Assembly: GCA_002490635.1 (NCBI GenBank)
Contig: DKUJ01000011.1
Location: forward strand, 1 to 31,041
DNA: 31,041 nucleotides
Direction of reading: 5' to 3'
Origin: Porphyromonadaceae bacterium UBA7207
GTDB lineage: Bacteria; Bacteroidota; Bacteroidia; Bacteroidales; Muribaculaceae
Each line of letters opens with the position of its first letter. The first letter of the stretch is position 1. Below are positions 7,127-15,744 of this stretch, one piece after another. The notes under the pieces are model-generated. The model was not told the DNA's origin. It made no database searches and saw only the letters and a list, made by a program, of their open reading frames with translations. A program made the position numbers and the translations under genes.

Positions 7127-9691
7127 CTAAAAAGTGAAATGAAGCGCAACCTGAAGCCCCGAACGATCCAGACGGTAAGGTTCGTGACGATAGCTCAGGC
7201 GCCACACATACTCCACCCGGAGTATGCGGAACACATTGTCGAGGCCGGCCGAAATTTCCATATATGGCCCGCGGTCCATTATCCGGGCAGGAGCCCCGAC
7301 CGGGAAAAGCGGCAACGCCGGATTGCTTTCCCCCGGTGTTGCGGCGGCACTGCGCTTGCCGTATAGACCGCGAAAACCTACTATCTCCCGTAGTCCAAGA
7401 CGCCTGACCCATGGGATATGGTTGAATATCAACCCGTCCATATGGTAACAAAGCTCCCAGGACACATAACTCGTGTTGATGAATTCCAATGGGGTCATCA
7501 ATGCGAAACTCTGCGGCTGGATGGTGTATGTGACGTTTGCATTGGGCATCAGGAGTTCGGGAAACGGAGAGGCTGTCCAAACATGTCCCGCTCCGGCCAT
7601 CACATCAAGCTGTCCGGCAACCGAAAGCCAGAACCGCTTGCTGAAATTGAACTCTGTTTTATTCAGCGCATAGCGCGAACCCAGAAAGCCCTTTGGCGAA
7701 AACTTGTGCGACAGCACGAATACCGGAGCATCGCGATTGACAGGCACGCGCCCGGTGCGCATCTGGTAGAAACGTTCACCGGGGGCATATCTCAGTTCCA
7801 CCGCTACGACAGCCTGCGAATAATGACCGGCAAGCGTGCCTTCGGTATTATGAAGGTTCACAAAACGGCTGCTCTCCTGCCGTAAATATTCAAGGGAAGC
7901 CTTAAGCGAGAAGTTATTGGCAAACTCGAGGGTGTAGTCCATGGATGTCGACCGGCGGTAGGTATCCAGTCTTGCGGGCATGCGTGTGAGCGAAAGCACA
8001 AAATTGTCGGCATTGGTGAAAAGGTAATGCGATCCTATGCGGTCCACATCGTATGTATGCCTTAACTTCAGTGAATGAATCGGGAATTCCTGCGGATGAT
8101 AACGCCGCTCACGGAATGAGTGCTCTATCTCGGCGGAGTATTTCAGTTTGTGGTCCGCAAAGCCATAGGCCACATATCCACGTGCGAACCACCTGGGGCT
8201 GAGATTCGCCGTTGTCATGCCTCCGACACGCACTCGCACTCCTTCGAGCGCATTATAGGACGCGAGAGTGTTCAGCGGGCCGAAATCGAATTTGCTTTTT
8301 TTCGCGGTAGGCCAGTAACCGGTTACGAGACGTTTCAGAATCAGTTCACCCCAGTAGTACAAGGGTATTTCCCGGAGCCTGTCCATGAGTGTGCTTACCC
8401 TGCTCTCCGCTTCCGGTTCCGGCATAGGCATCACGGAGCTCCAGAACAGGCTGTCGCGCACCGCGGCGCTATCGCTTACCACGACTTCACCCACGGTATC
8501 GAAAATAGCGCTGTCGGCGGGTGCTTCGAAACTATGGCCGGAATATGCGATATTCCGTGTCACATATATTTCGGGTGCTCCGGGAAGCACACTCAACTCC
8601 ATGGCAAGGCAATCCGATGTCTTGAGCCTCGAGCCGTCGGCCGCTCTGTCGTAGGTCTGCTCTATATTCAGACTGCGCACGAAATTCAGGTTGGAATTCC
8701 TCGGGCTTTTAAGTTCAACTCTGCGGATTGTCATGGCAGTATCGCCGGCGGCTGTATATATGTGCCCGCTGAAAGCATTTCCTATGGCAGAACGTGGATA
8801 GAATGCAAGAACCACACATTTCTCGTTGTCGACAACAGCACTGTCGACAAGATAATACTTGTAATAATCCGGACCGATAGGCGACAGCGGACTCACGAAA
8901 CTGTTGCGCAGCAGCATTATGTCGGAATTGTACAGGTCGATTTCGCGCAGAGCGTCTGACAGGATTGTCTGCATGTTGTCATTGTCCACAATCTCATCCA
9001 CCCCTCTCTGCCTTATGCCCGTTACCATCTCCTTCCGCGCTCCCGGACTATTGCGGAAATAGACCGACGATGCCTTTTCGTTGACCGAAAGATTCAGCAC
9101 CGACTTGCCGGAGATAGCCGAAGTATCGACATGCTGAATCAGAAAAGGATATTTCCTCAACAGCCCGGAACTCCGGACTGTATCGAAATCGTTTATGCCC
9201 ATCGCAATCCGTTCGTACCGGTTATACGAGTACCATGGATTGGCTCGCGGATCGCCGATATCGGCACTGCGACGCAGACGGTTCACAAAGTCCACGGCAG
9301 GATTGTTGCGTTTGGAGTAGCGTGCCTTGCCAACGACAATCTCGCGCAGCTGTGTCGCCTCAGGGCGCAGGCGCACATCATATATATTGAGCGAGTTTGT
9401 CCACAATGCGATCTCAGCCGGCGTGTAGCCTTGCGATGCCACTTTCAGCGACCGTGCTTCCTCCGGCACAACAAGCTCGAAAACGCCATCGGCATCGGCA
9501 ACAGCACCCGACTCTGTACCTGAAATTATTATGGATGCATACGGGATGCCTTCAAAAGAGACACTATCGCGCACAATGCCCCTCACTGACACAGTGGAAG
9601 CCACAGCTCCCGTTGCGTGAAGCAACAGAATTATTGCGATGGCATATTTGGCCAATGTGCCTGTTGTGAGTATTTTTGTGCCTGTCTTCAA
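7127..9691 (-). CDS. DUF5686 outer-membrane protein with carboxypeptidase-regulatory-like domain
   Basis: An 854-residue protein with a signal peptide (hydrophobic 15-31, cleavage near VAS). Residues about 36-109 form a carboxypeptidase-D regulatory-like beta-sandwich ('VSVRGIVRDSVSFEGIPYAS', 'ADGVFEL'). The DUF5686 signature follows at about 117-140 (EIVVGKARYSKRNNPAVDF). The rest is a long region of alternating short strands ending in an aromatic residue (...VALHFTF), as expected for an outer-membrane beta-barrel. This architecture is common in Bacteroidetes and sometimes linked to surface or TonB-related functions, but its role is not established. Its ATG lies 9 nt from the divergent CYTH gene, so regulatory elements of each must overlap the other's coding DNA. 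Confidence 0.88.
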   Translation of the reverse strand: MKTGTKILTTGTLAKYAIAIILLLHATGAVASTVSVRGIVRDSVSFEGIPYASIIISGTESGAVADADGVFELVVPEEARSLKVASQGYTPAEIALWTNSLNIYDVRLRPEATQLREIVVGKARYSKRNNPAVDFVNRLRRSADIGDPRANPWYSYNRYERIAMGINDFDTVRSSGLLRKYPFLIQHVDTSAISGKSVLNLSVNEKASSVYFRNSPGARKEMVTGIRQRGVDEIVDNDNMQTILSDALREIDLYNSDIMLLRNSFVSPLSPIGPDYYKYYLVDSAVVDNEKCVVLAFYPRSAIGNAFSGHIYTAAGDTAMTIRRVELKSPRNSNLNFVRSLNIEQTYDRAADGSRLKTSDCLAMELSVLPGAPEIYVTRNIAYSGHSFEAPADSAIFDTVGEVVVSDSAAVRDSLFWSSVMPMPEPEAESRVSTLMDRLREIPLYYWGELILKRLVTGYWPTAKKSKFDFGPLNTLASYNALEGVRVRVGGMTTANLSPRWFARGYVAYGFADHKLKYSAEIEHSFRERRYHPQEFPIHSLKLRHTYDVDRIGSHYLFTNADNFVLSLTRMPARLDTYRRSTSMDYTLEFANNFSLKASLEYLRQESSRFVNLHNTEGTLAGHYSQAVVAVELRYAPGERFYQMRTGRVPVNRDAPVFVLSHKFSPKGFLGSRYALNKTEFNFSKRFWLSVAGQLDVMAGAGHVWTASPFPELLMPNANVTYTIQPQSFALMTPLEFINTSYVSWELCYHMDGLIFNHIPWVRRLGLREIVGFRGLYGKRSAAATPGESNPALPLFPVGAPARIMDRGPYMEISAGLDNVFRILRVEYVWRLSYRHEPYRLDRSGLQVALHFTF
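9647..9678 (+). promoter_or_regulatory. Strong promoter for the CYTH gene, inside the DUF5686 coding region
   Basis: TTTG at 9647-9650, a 20-nt spacer and TATTTTTG at 9671-9678 match the -33/-7 consensus well. The start of transcription would be near 9685, giving a leader of about 15 nt before the ATG at 9701. The promoter overlaps the signal-peptide codons of the divergent gene. Confidence 0.65.
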
Positions 9692-9700
9692 GAAAAACTT

Positions 9701-10156
9701 ATGGCAAAGGAAATCGAACGTAAATTCTTAGTGTTGGACGATAGCTATAAAACGGCGGCCATAGCGAAAACACACATCCGTCAAGGCTATTTATGCACAC
9801 GTCCGGAAGGGACGGTAAGGGTCAGGCTCGCCGGCAACGAAGCCTTTATGACTATAAAAGGCATCAACCAAGGATGTACCCGCGATGAATGGGAGTATTC
9901 TATCCCTGAAGCAGACGCCGCCGACATACTCGAACGTTGCTGCACAGGCTGCATCGACAAAACCCGATGGATAGTTCCTGCCGGCGACGGTCTGAACTGG
10001 GAAATCGACGAATTCCACGGCCGGCACAGCAGCCTTGTGATTGCGGAACTGGAACTCCCCCACCCCGACTGCACCTTCGAACTTCCGGGATTTGTGGGAA
10101 AGGAGGTCACCGGAGACCCTCAGTACTACAACTCGGTGCTTTCGCAGCAAGGCTGA
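9701..10156 (+). CDS. CYTH-domain protein (triphosphate tunnel metalloenzyme family)
   Basis: A 151-residue protein starting at ATG 9701; the frame is open further upstream, but that part overlaps the divergent gene and its promoter. It begins with the family signature ExExK (EIERK, 4-8). It also carries the alternating charged strands of the tunnel: 'TVRVR' (38-42), 'MTIKG' (50-54), 'DEWEYSIP' (62-69), 'KTRW' (87-90), 'WEIDEF' (100-105), 'IAELEL' (114-119) and 'GKEVTGDPQYYN' (133-144). Bacterial members hydrolyse inorganic triphosphate or act as adenylate cyclases; the short single-domain form most resembles tripolyphosphatase-like members. The reaction here is inferred. Its 3' end overlaps the convergent rlmD gene by 31 bp. 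Confidence 0.88.
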   Translation: MAKEIERKFLVLDDSYKTAAIAKTHIRQGYLCTRPEGTVRVRLAGNEAFMTIKGINQGCTRDEWEYSIPEADAADILERCCTGCIDKTRWIVPAGDGLNWEIDEFHGRHSSLVIAELELPHPDCTFELPGFVGKEVTGDPQYYNSVLSQQG

Positions 10157-11562
10157 CGCAGTGCAAGCCGAACCACGTTCTCCACATGTGCCGTATGGGG
10201 GAACATATCCACCGGCTGTACGGCCTCCACACGATACAGACTGTCGAGCAGGGCTATATCGCGGGCCTGGGTTGCGGGATTGCAGCTAACATACACTATC
10301 ACCCCGGGGCGCGCCCGCAATATAGTGTCCACAACATCATTGTGCATGCCGGCGCGCGGAGGATCGACAATCATTACATCGGGACGTCCGTGTTCGGCAA
10401 TGAATCCGTCGTTGAGCACATCCTTCATGTCGCCTGCGAAGAATTCGGTATTATCTATCCCGTTGATTTGCGAATTCACCCGTGCATCGGCAATCGCATC
10501 CTCAACATACTCGATACCTATCACGTGGCGGGCATCCTTGGCGACGAAGTTGGCTATTGTTCCCGTGCCGGTGTATAAATCGTAGACAAGTTCGCTGCCG
10601 CTGAGCCTGGCCATCGACGCGGCTGTGCGGTAGAGAACCAGCGCCTGGCGCGAATTGGTCTGGTAGAACGATTTAGGTCCCACGCGGAAACGCAGGCCGT
10701 CCATTTCCTCCTCGATGAAAGGAGTGCCCTTGAAAAGAAGAATGTCTTGGTCGGCGATGGTATCGTTTGCCTTCGTGTTTATGACATACATCAGCGATGT
10801 AAGTTCCGGGAATTCCAGCGCAATGGCTTCCAGAAGCCCTTTTATCAGCGCCGGTTCATTCTGCCCGAACTGCATCACGGCCATAGACTGCCCGGTGGAG
10901 GCAATGCGTATCATAAGATTCCTCAGCAGACCTTTTTGCGCCTTGAGGTCGTAGAATTCCAGATTGTTCTTTTTGCCGTAGTTCTTCACGAACAGGCGCA
11001 GACGGTCTCCCAACGGCTCCTGCAGATGGCATTTTTCGATATCCAGAACTTTGTCGAAAGCACCAGGAATATGAAAACCGGCGGCATCGCGATCGGTGAA
11101 TTCCTCGCCGCTGTCGAGCTGTTCGCGGGTGAGCCACATGCGGTTCGAGAAAGTATACTCCATTTTGTTGCGGTACTCCCAGATTTTTTCACTTCCGAGA
11201 GTCGGAGCAATCTCGGGCAACTCCACCTTGGCTATGCGTGTGAGGGCATCATACACCTGCCGGTGCTTGCACTCGAGCTGGAAACTGTAAGGCAGGTGCT
11301 GCCAGCGGCAACCACCGCATATGCCGAAGTGGGAGCATGCCGGAACACAACGCATACCGGCAGGCTTCACTATCCTTTCGATTTCACCTACGGCATAGCT
11401 GCTGCGCTTCTTTTTAATCTGCACATCCACGATATCGCCTGGCGCCGCGAAAGGTACGAACACCACCATTTCGCCATGGCGTCCTATGGCATTTCCTTCG
11501 GCGGCTACGCCGGTGATTTCCAATTCGGGAATCAGAGGAAGCGGTTTGCGTTTACGAGCCAT
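10126..11562 (-). CDS. rlmD: 23S rRNA (uracil-C5)-methyltransferase, RlmD/RumA family
   Basis: About 478 residues. An N-terminal TRAM domain (about 12-66) is followed by iron-sulfur cysteines at 76, 82 and 85 (C-x5-C-GG-C) and a fourth at 178 (EKCHLQ). Then comes the SAM-dependent catalytic domain: FYQTN (299-303), DLYTGTGT (328-335), DPPRAG (400-405) and catalytic Cys427 in VSCNPAT. It methylates a specific uridine of 23S rRNA, or possibly tRNA in some lineages. The start is ambiguous: GTG at 11565 directly precedes ATG at 11562. I chose the ATG, whose A is the last base of the valS stop (TGATG), implying translational coupling to valS. The 3' end overlaps the CYTH gene. Confidence 0.93.
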   Translation of the reverse strand: MARKRKPLPLIPELEITGVAAEGNAIGRHGEMVVFVPFAAPGDIVDVQIKKKRSSYAVGEIERIVKPAGMRCVPACSHFGICGGCRWQHLPYSFQLECKHRQVYDALTRIAKVELPEIAPTLGSEKIWEYRNKMEYTFSNRMWLTREQLDSGEEFTDRDAAGFHIPGAFDKVLDIEKCHLQEPLGDRLRLFVKNYGKKNNLEFYDLKAQKGLLRNLMIRIASTGQSMAVMQFGQNEPALIKGLLEAIALEFPELTSLMYVINTKANDTIADQDILLFKGTPFIEEEMDGLRFRVGPKSFYQTNSRQALVLYRTAASMARLSGSELVYDLYTGTGTIANFVAKDARHVIGIEYVEDAIADARVNSQINGIDNTEFFAGDMKDVLNDGFIAEHGRPDVMIVDPPRAGMHNDVVDTILRARPGVIVYVSCNPATQARDIALLDSLYRVEAVQPVDMFPHTAHVENVVRLALRQPCCESTEL

Positions 11563-14261
11563 CACGAAAGAGCCTTCAGACTTGCGGCAAGCGATTCAAT
11601 TTTGGCAGTGGCATCGGCTTGCTTGCGACGCTCGGCATCGACCACTGCAGCAGGGGCATTGGATACGAAACGTTCGTTGGACAGTTTTTTCTCCACACTC
11701 GCCAGGAATCCTTTAAGATAGTCGATTTCCTTGGTGATACGTTCGATTTCGGCATCCTTGTCGGCGTTCTGCGACATTGGTACGGCAAATTCAGAAGTTC
11801 CCACCATGAAAGCCGTGGCTGCGGGATCTTTTTCGGCGTTTTCTTCAATAGTATCCACACCTCCGAGCTTAACCAGCACGGGTTTTACAACGGGATTGAG
11901 CATGGAGCCTACAACTTTAAGCTGCAAAGCCTCACGTGCCGGTATGTTTTTGCGGGCACGCACACCGCGAATACCATTAACGATGTCGAACGCTTCCTCC
12001 ATTGCCTTGAGGAGATCACCATCGACAGCGGCAGCTTCGGGCATAGGTGCGTACATTATCGACTCTCCGTCGGCCCTCTCGGCAAGATGCTGCCAGAGTT
12101 CCTCGGTTATGAACGGCATCACCGGATGCAGCACCCTGAGCAGTCGGTCCAGGAAATCGTTGGCCTGGCGGTAGGTGTGTCCGTCGATAGCCTGGCCGTA
12201 AGCCGGTTTTATGAGTTCGAGATAGTTGGACGAGAAATCATCGCGGAAGAAACGGTAGGTGGCCATAACGGCATCGTTGATGCGGAACTTGGCGAAAGAG
12301 TCGTCGACTTCGGCCAGCAGGCGCGCCAGCGCCGACTCGAGCCACTGCGCCGCAAGGCGGCACACTTCCGGCTGTGCGATTTCGTTGTCGACAGTCCATC
12401 CCTGCAGCAGACGGAAACTGTTCCATATCTTGTTGCAGAAATTGCGACCGCTCTCCACAAGCTTGTCGTCGTAGATTATATCGTTGCCGGCCTGCGCCGA
12501 CATCATCAGTCCCAGACGCACACCGTCGGCTCCGTACTGGGATATCAGGTCGAGAGGGTCGGGCGAATTGCCGAGACTCTTGCTCATTTTCCTGCCGAGT
12601 GAGTCGCGCACGATACCGGTGAAATACACGCTGTCGAAAGGCTTGTCGCCTGCGTACTCATATCCGGCCATAATCATGCGGGCCACCCAGAAGAATATGA
12701 TGTCCGGGCCGGTGACAAGCGTCGCCGTCGGGTAATAGTACCGCATCTCCTCGTTGCCCGGATTGTTGATGCCGTCGAACAAGGTAATCGGCCATAGCCA
12801 CGATGAGAACCATGTGTCCAGGGCCCCCGGGTCCTGACGCAGATCGGACAGCTGAAGCTGATGATTGCCACTCTGCTCGCGGGCAAGTTCGAGAGCCTGC
12901 CCGGCATCCATGGCCACCACAAACTTCTCTTCCTCACCGGGTGCGTTGTAGAACCAGGCGGGTATTCTGTGTCCCCACCACAGCTGGCGGCTTATGCACC
13001 AGTCCTTGATGTTCTCCAGCCAGATACGGTAGGTGTTTTTGTATTTTTCAGGAACAAACCGTATTACATCGTCCATCACCGGGGCGAGACTCTCTTTTGC
13101 GAAATGCTCCATCTTCACAAACCACTGCAGCGACAGTCTCGGCTCAATGGGCACCTTGGTGCGTTCGGAAAGTCCGACGTTGTTCACGTAGTCCTCTTCC
13201 TTTTCCATAAGCCCGGCGGCGGCAAGATCGGCGGAAATGGCCTTCCGCACATCGAAACGGTCCATGCCCACATACATGCCGGCACATTCCGCTACCGTTC
13301 CGTTGTCGTTGAAGATGTCGATGGTTTCAAGATTGTGGGTCTGGCCGAGCATGTAGTCGTTTTTGTCGTGCGCGGGAGTTACCTTGAGGCAGCCTGTGCC
13401 GAACTCGATGTCGACATAGCGGTCCTCTATCACCGGTATCTCGCGTCCCACCAGAGGCACAACCACACGCCGTCCCTTGAGCCATACGTTCTTTGGGTCC
13501 TTGGGATTGATACACATCGCCGTATCGCCCATTATGGTTTCCGGACGTGTCGTGGCCACAAGGGCGTAGTGACGGCCATCGCCATCGGTATGCACGACGC
13601 ATCCCTCTGGTGCGGTCCACCCTTCTCCGGGTTCGGTATCGGCGGTGAGATAATATTTCAGATAGTACAATTTGGACTGCTCCTGCTCGAAGAACACCTC
13701 ATCGTCGCTTATGGCTGTCTGGTTCTGCGGATCCCAGTTCACCATGCGCAGTCCGCGGTATATCAACCCCTTGTTATAGAGATCGACGAATACCTTCACC
13801 ACGCTCTCGCTCCTCTGCTCATCCATAGTGAACGCAGTGCGATCCCAGTCACAGGATGCGCCCAATTTACGCAGCTGTTTCAGAATTATGCCTCCATGCT
13901 TCTCGGTCCACTCCCAGGCGTGGGTCAGAAACTGTTCTCTGGTAAGATCGGTTTTTCTGATGCCTTCGGCCGCGAGTTTGGCAATCACCTTTGTTTCGGT
14001 GCTTATCGAGGCATGGTCGGTTCCCGGAACCCACAGTGCGTTATATCCTTTCATGCGCGCACGCCGCACAAGAATATCCTGTATGGTATTGTTGAGCATA
14101 TGCCCCATGTGAAGAACCCCGGTAACGTTCGGCGGCGGTATCACGATAGTGTATGCCGGACGGGCATCGGGTTCGGAATGGAAAAGACGGTGTTCGGTCC
14201 AGTAGCCGTACCATTTGTCCTCCACTTCGGAGGGGTTGTATTTCTGAGGCAGTTCGTTCAT
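11562..14261 (-). CDS. valS: Valine--tRNA ligase
   Basis: An 899-residue class I aminoacyl-tRNA synthetase that charges tRNA-Val. Visible signatures are HMGHMLNNT at 51-59 (HIGH-type), the CP1 editing region about 200-370 (including VATTRPETIMGDTA), the WCISRQLWWGHRIPAW segment at 421-436 and KMSKS at 558-562. The anticodon-binding domain follows (about 610-780), and a charged C-terminal coiled-coil arm (about 830-899) is typical of ValRS. Length is normal. It is the first gene of a valS-rlmD unit. Confidence 0.98.
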   Translation of the reverse strand: MNELPQKYNPSEVEDKWYGYWTEHRLFHSEPDARPAYTIVIPPPNVTGVLHMGHMLNNTIQDILVRRARMKGYNALWVPGTDHASISTETKVIAKLAAEGIRKTDLTREQFLTHAWEWTEKHGGIILKQLRKLGASCDWDRTAFTMDEQRSESVVKVFVDLYNKGLIYRGLRMVNWDPQNQTAISDDEVFFEQEQSKLYYLKYYLTADTEPGEGWTAPEGCVVHTDGDGRHYALVATTRPETIMGDTAMCINPKDPKNVWLKGRRVVVPLVGREIPVIEDRYVDIEFGTGCLKVTPAHDKNDYMLGQTHNLETIDIFNDNGTVAECAGMYVGMDRFDVRKAISADLAAAGLMEKEEDYVNNVGLSERTKVPIEPRLSLQWFVKMEHFAKESLAPVMDDVIRFVPEKYKNTYRIWLENIKDWCISRQLWWGHRIPAWFYNAPGEEEKFVVAMDAGQALELAREQSGNHQLQLSDLRQDPGALDTWFSSWLWPITLFDGINNPGNEEMRYYYPTATLVTGPDIIFFWVARMIMAGYEYAGDKPFDSVYFTGIVRDSLGRKMSKSLGNSPDPLDLISQYGADGVRLGLMMSAQAGNDIIYDDKLVESGRNFCNKIWNSFRLLQGWTVDNEIAQPEVCRLAAQWLESALARLLAEVDDSFAKFRINDAVMATYRFFRDDFSSNYLELIKPAYGQAIDGHTYRQANDFLDRLLRVLHPVMPFITEELWQHLAERADGESIMYAPMPEAAAVDGDLLKAMEEAFDIVNGIRGVRARKNIPAREALQLKVVGSMLNPVVKPVLVKLGGVDTIEENAEKDPAATAFMVGTSEFAVPMSQNADKDAEIERITKEIDYLKGFLASVEKKLSNERFVSNAPAAVVDAERRKQADATAKIESLAASLKALS

Positions 14262-14283
14262 CTTGCTTATTCTTTTTGCAGTG

Positions 14284-14291
14284 CAAAGGTA
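14284..14291 (-). promoter_or_regulatory. Putative -7 box for valS-rlmD
   Basis: On the minus strand this reads TACCTTTG (TAnnTTTG), 22 nt before the valS ATG, in the 52-nt gap after the AlkD-like gene. The -33 region is poor. Confidence 0.45.
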
Positions 14292-14313
14292 GTAAATAAT
14301 GGCGAAACCGGAT

Positions 14314-14880
14314 TCAGAGGGTATTCAATAATTCACACTCCTCCACAAGCGAAGCCGCCAGGACATCGGTGAGTGACGACGGAATAGCCCTGACAGTCGT
14401 CGCCACAGCGGCAGCCCGGTCCGTGTGCTTTGCGTAAAGATTGAACATCAGTCGCAACGCGGTATATCTCGCGATTGCCTTATCGGAACCGGCAAGCTCT
14501 TCGGCGAGCTCTACGGCATAGGGCCTATGGCGCAGCAATCGGTGGCAAAACACATCTATGGCCTCGCATGAACCTATAGGAAATACAATGTCGAGCCAAC
14601 GGCGCGCATCTTCTATGCCGAACGTTTCAAGCGTCCGCACCATAGGTGCCAGAAGCATGCTCTCGCGAGTGCTGGTATTGTTCCACAAGGCTTCCGCAAG
14701 GGAATCGTCGAAGCCGTTCATGCTGGCGGTTTCCACAATCTGAGGCAGATTGAGGCCGAAAATTATACGGTGCGGAGAGCCTGCCCGGCGCAGTGTATCG
14801 GCCACGATTCCATTGCGCATGGCAAAGAAATGGCGCTTCACGGCCTGGAGTGGCCCATATGGTTTTATTGTATCTTTCAT
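14314..14880 (-). CDS. HEAT-repeat protein, DNA alkylation repair (AlkD-like) type
   Basis: 188 residues from ATG 14880 (MKDTIKPYG); upstream Met codons lie beyond the promoter box at 14904-14911. The protein is all alpha-helical, with repeated amphipathic helices. 'IIFGLNLPQIVETA', 'LAEALWNNTSTRESMLLAPM' and 'WLDIVFPIGSCEAIDVFCHRLL' resemble the Bacteroidales branch of the AlkD HEAT-like family, where the 'ALW....RE..LLA.ml' stretch is conserved. AlkD removes alkylated bases from DNA. I did not verify the catalytic Asp/Trp residues, so a non-enzymatic HEAT role is possible. Confidence 0.65.
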   Translation of the reverse strand: MKDTIKPYGPLQAVKRHFFAMRNGIVADTLRRAGSPHRIIFGLNLPQIVETASMNGFDDSLAEALWNNTSTRESMLLAPMVRTLETFGIEDARRWLDIVFPIGSCEAIDVFCHRLLRHRPYAVELAEELAGSDKAIARYTALRLMFNLYAKHTDRAAAVATTVRAIPSSLTDVLAASLVEECELLNTL

Positions 14881-14903
14881 CTGCTTTTTTGGGTTTCCTC
14901 CGA

Positions 14904-14911
14904 CAAAGTTA
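14904..14911 (-). promoter_or_regulatory. Putative -7 box for the AlkD-like gene
   Basis: On the minus strand this reads TAACTTTG, 23 nt before the ATG at 14880. It faces the clpP promoter about 65 bp away, forming a divergent promoter region. Confidence 0.45.
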
Positions 14912-14952
14912 CTGCATAACGCAGATATAGCCCGACTGCGCAAGCGAAAAAT

Positions 14953-14983
14953 TTTGTCACACTAAAAAAATGTAGTAACTTTG
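14953..14983 (+). promoter_or_regulatory. Promoter for the clpP-clpX run
   Basis: TTTG at 14953-14956, a 19-nt spacer and TAACTTTG at 14976-14983 match the Bacteroidetes consensus closely. Transcription would start near 14990, leaving a leader of about 50 nt before the clpP ATG at 15041. Confidence 0.75.
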
Positions 14984-15040
14984 AACAAAGAAACCAACCC
15001 GCCGGCAATTGGCAATCGGCGAGAACAAAGATATAATTTA

Positions 15041-15739
15041 ATGATAGATAAAGATTTCAGAAATTTCGCAGTGCATCATCTGGGCATGAACGGCCTGGCC
15101 GTCGACCAGTACGCGGCAGTAACATCGCGTGCGGCCACGCCCATGGCATCGTATATAAGCCCTACCATTATTGAGGAACGCACTCTGAACGTCGCTCAGA
15201 TGGATGTGTTCTCGCGCCTGATGATGGACCGTATAATCTTTCTGGGAACAGAAGTCAACGACTATACAGCCAACGTAATCCAGGCACAGTTGCTGTATCT
15301 CGATTCCGCCGACCCCGGCAAAGACGTCAGCATATACATCAATTCACCCGGCGGCTCGGTTTACGCAGGTCTGGGAATATACGACACCATGCAGTATATC
15401 TCCAGCGATGTGACAACCATCTGTACAGGCATTGCCGCCTCCATGGCCGCCGTGCTTCTGGTTGCCGGAGAAAAAGGCAAACGCTTCGCTCTTCGTCATT
15501 CCAGGGTGATGATACACCAGCCCATGGGCGGTGCCCAGGGCCAGGCAAGCGACATGGAAATAACTGTTCGCGAAATCAAGAAACTCAAGGAAGAACTGTA
15601 CCGGATAATCTCTGAACATTCAGGCCAGCCAATGGAAAAAGTAGAGCGCGACTCCGACCGCGACTACTGGATGACATCGGCTGAAGCTCTCGAATACGGC
15701 ATGATTGACCGGGTCCTTGAAAAGGCCAAAAACAAATAA
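15041..15739 (+). CDS. clpP: ATP-dependent Clp protease proteolytic subunit ClpP
   Basis: 232 residues from ATG 15041 (MIDKDF); the longer open frame starts inside the promoter. The serine-protease triad is visible: Ser134 (GIAASMAA), His159 (MIHQPMGG) and Asp208 (DRDYW). The N-terminus before the conserved 'ERTLNVAQMDVFSRLMMDRIIFLG' is about 45 residues, longer than the mature E. coli form, so propeptide cleavage is likely. ClpP forms the tetradecameric chamber that degrades proteins fed by ClpX, encoded 5 nt downstream. Confidence 0.97.
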   Translation: MIDKDFRNFAVHHLGMNGLAVDQYAAVTSRAATPMASYISPTIIEERTLNVAQMDVFSRLMMDRIIFLGTEVNDYTANVIQAQLLYLDSADPGKDVSIYINSPGGSVYAGLGIYDTMQYISSDVTTICTGIAASMAAVLLVAGEKGKRFALRHSRVMIHQPMGGAQGQASDMEITVREIKKLKEELYRIISEHSGQPMEKVERDSDRDYWMTSAEALEYGMIDRVLEKAKNK

Positions 15740-15744
15740 CGTAG

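Noticed and set aside
12861..14372. 503-codon open frame on the plus strand, antisense to valS
   Set aside because: It lies wholly over the minus-strand valS gene, which has full synthetase motifs; the product has no recognisable domain. Long antisense frames like this (also 11619-12602, 10747-11721 and 8120-8959) are expected from codon bias in GC-rich genes.
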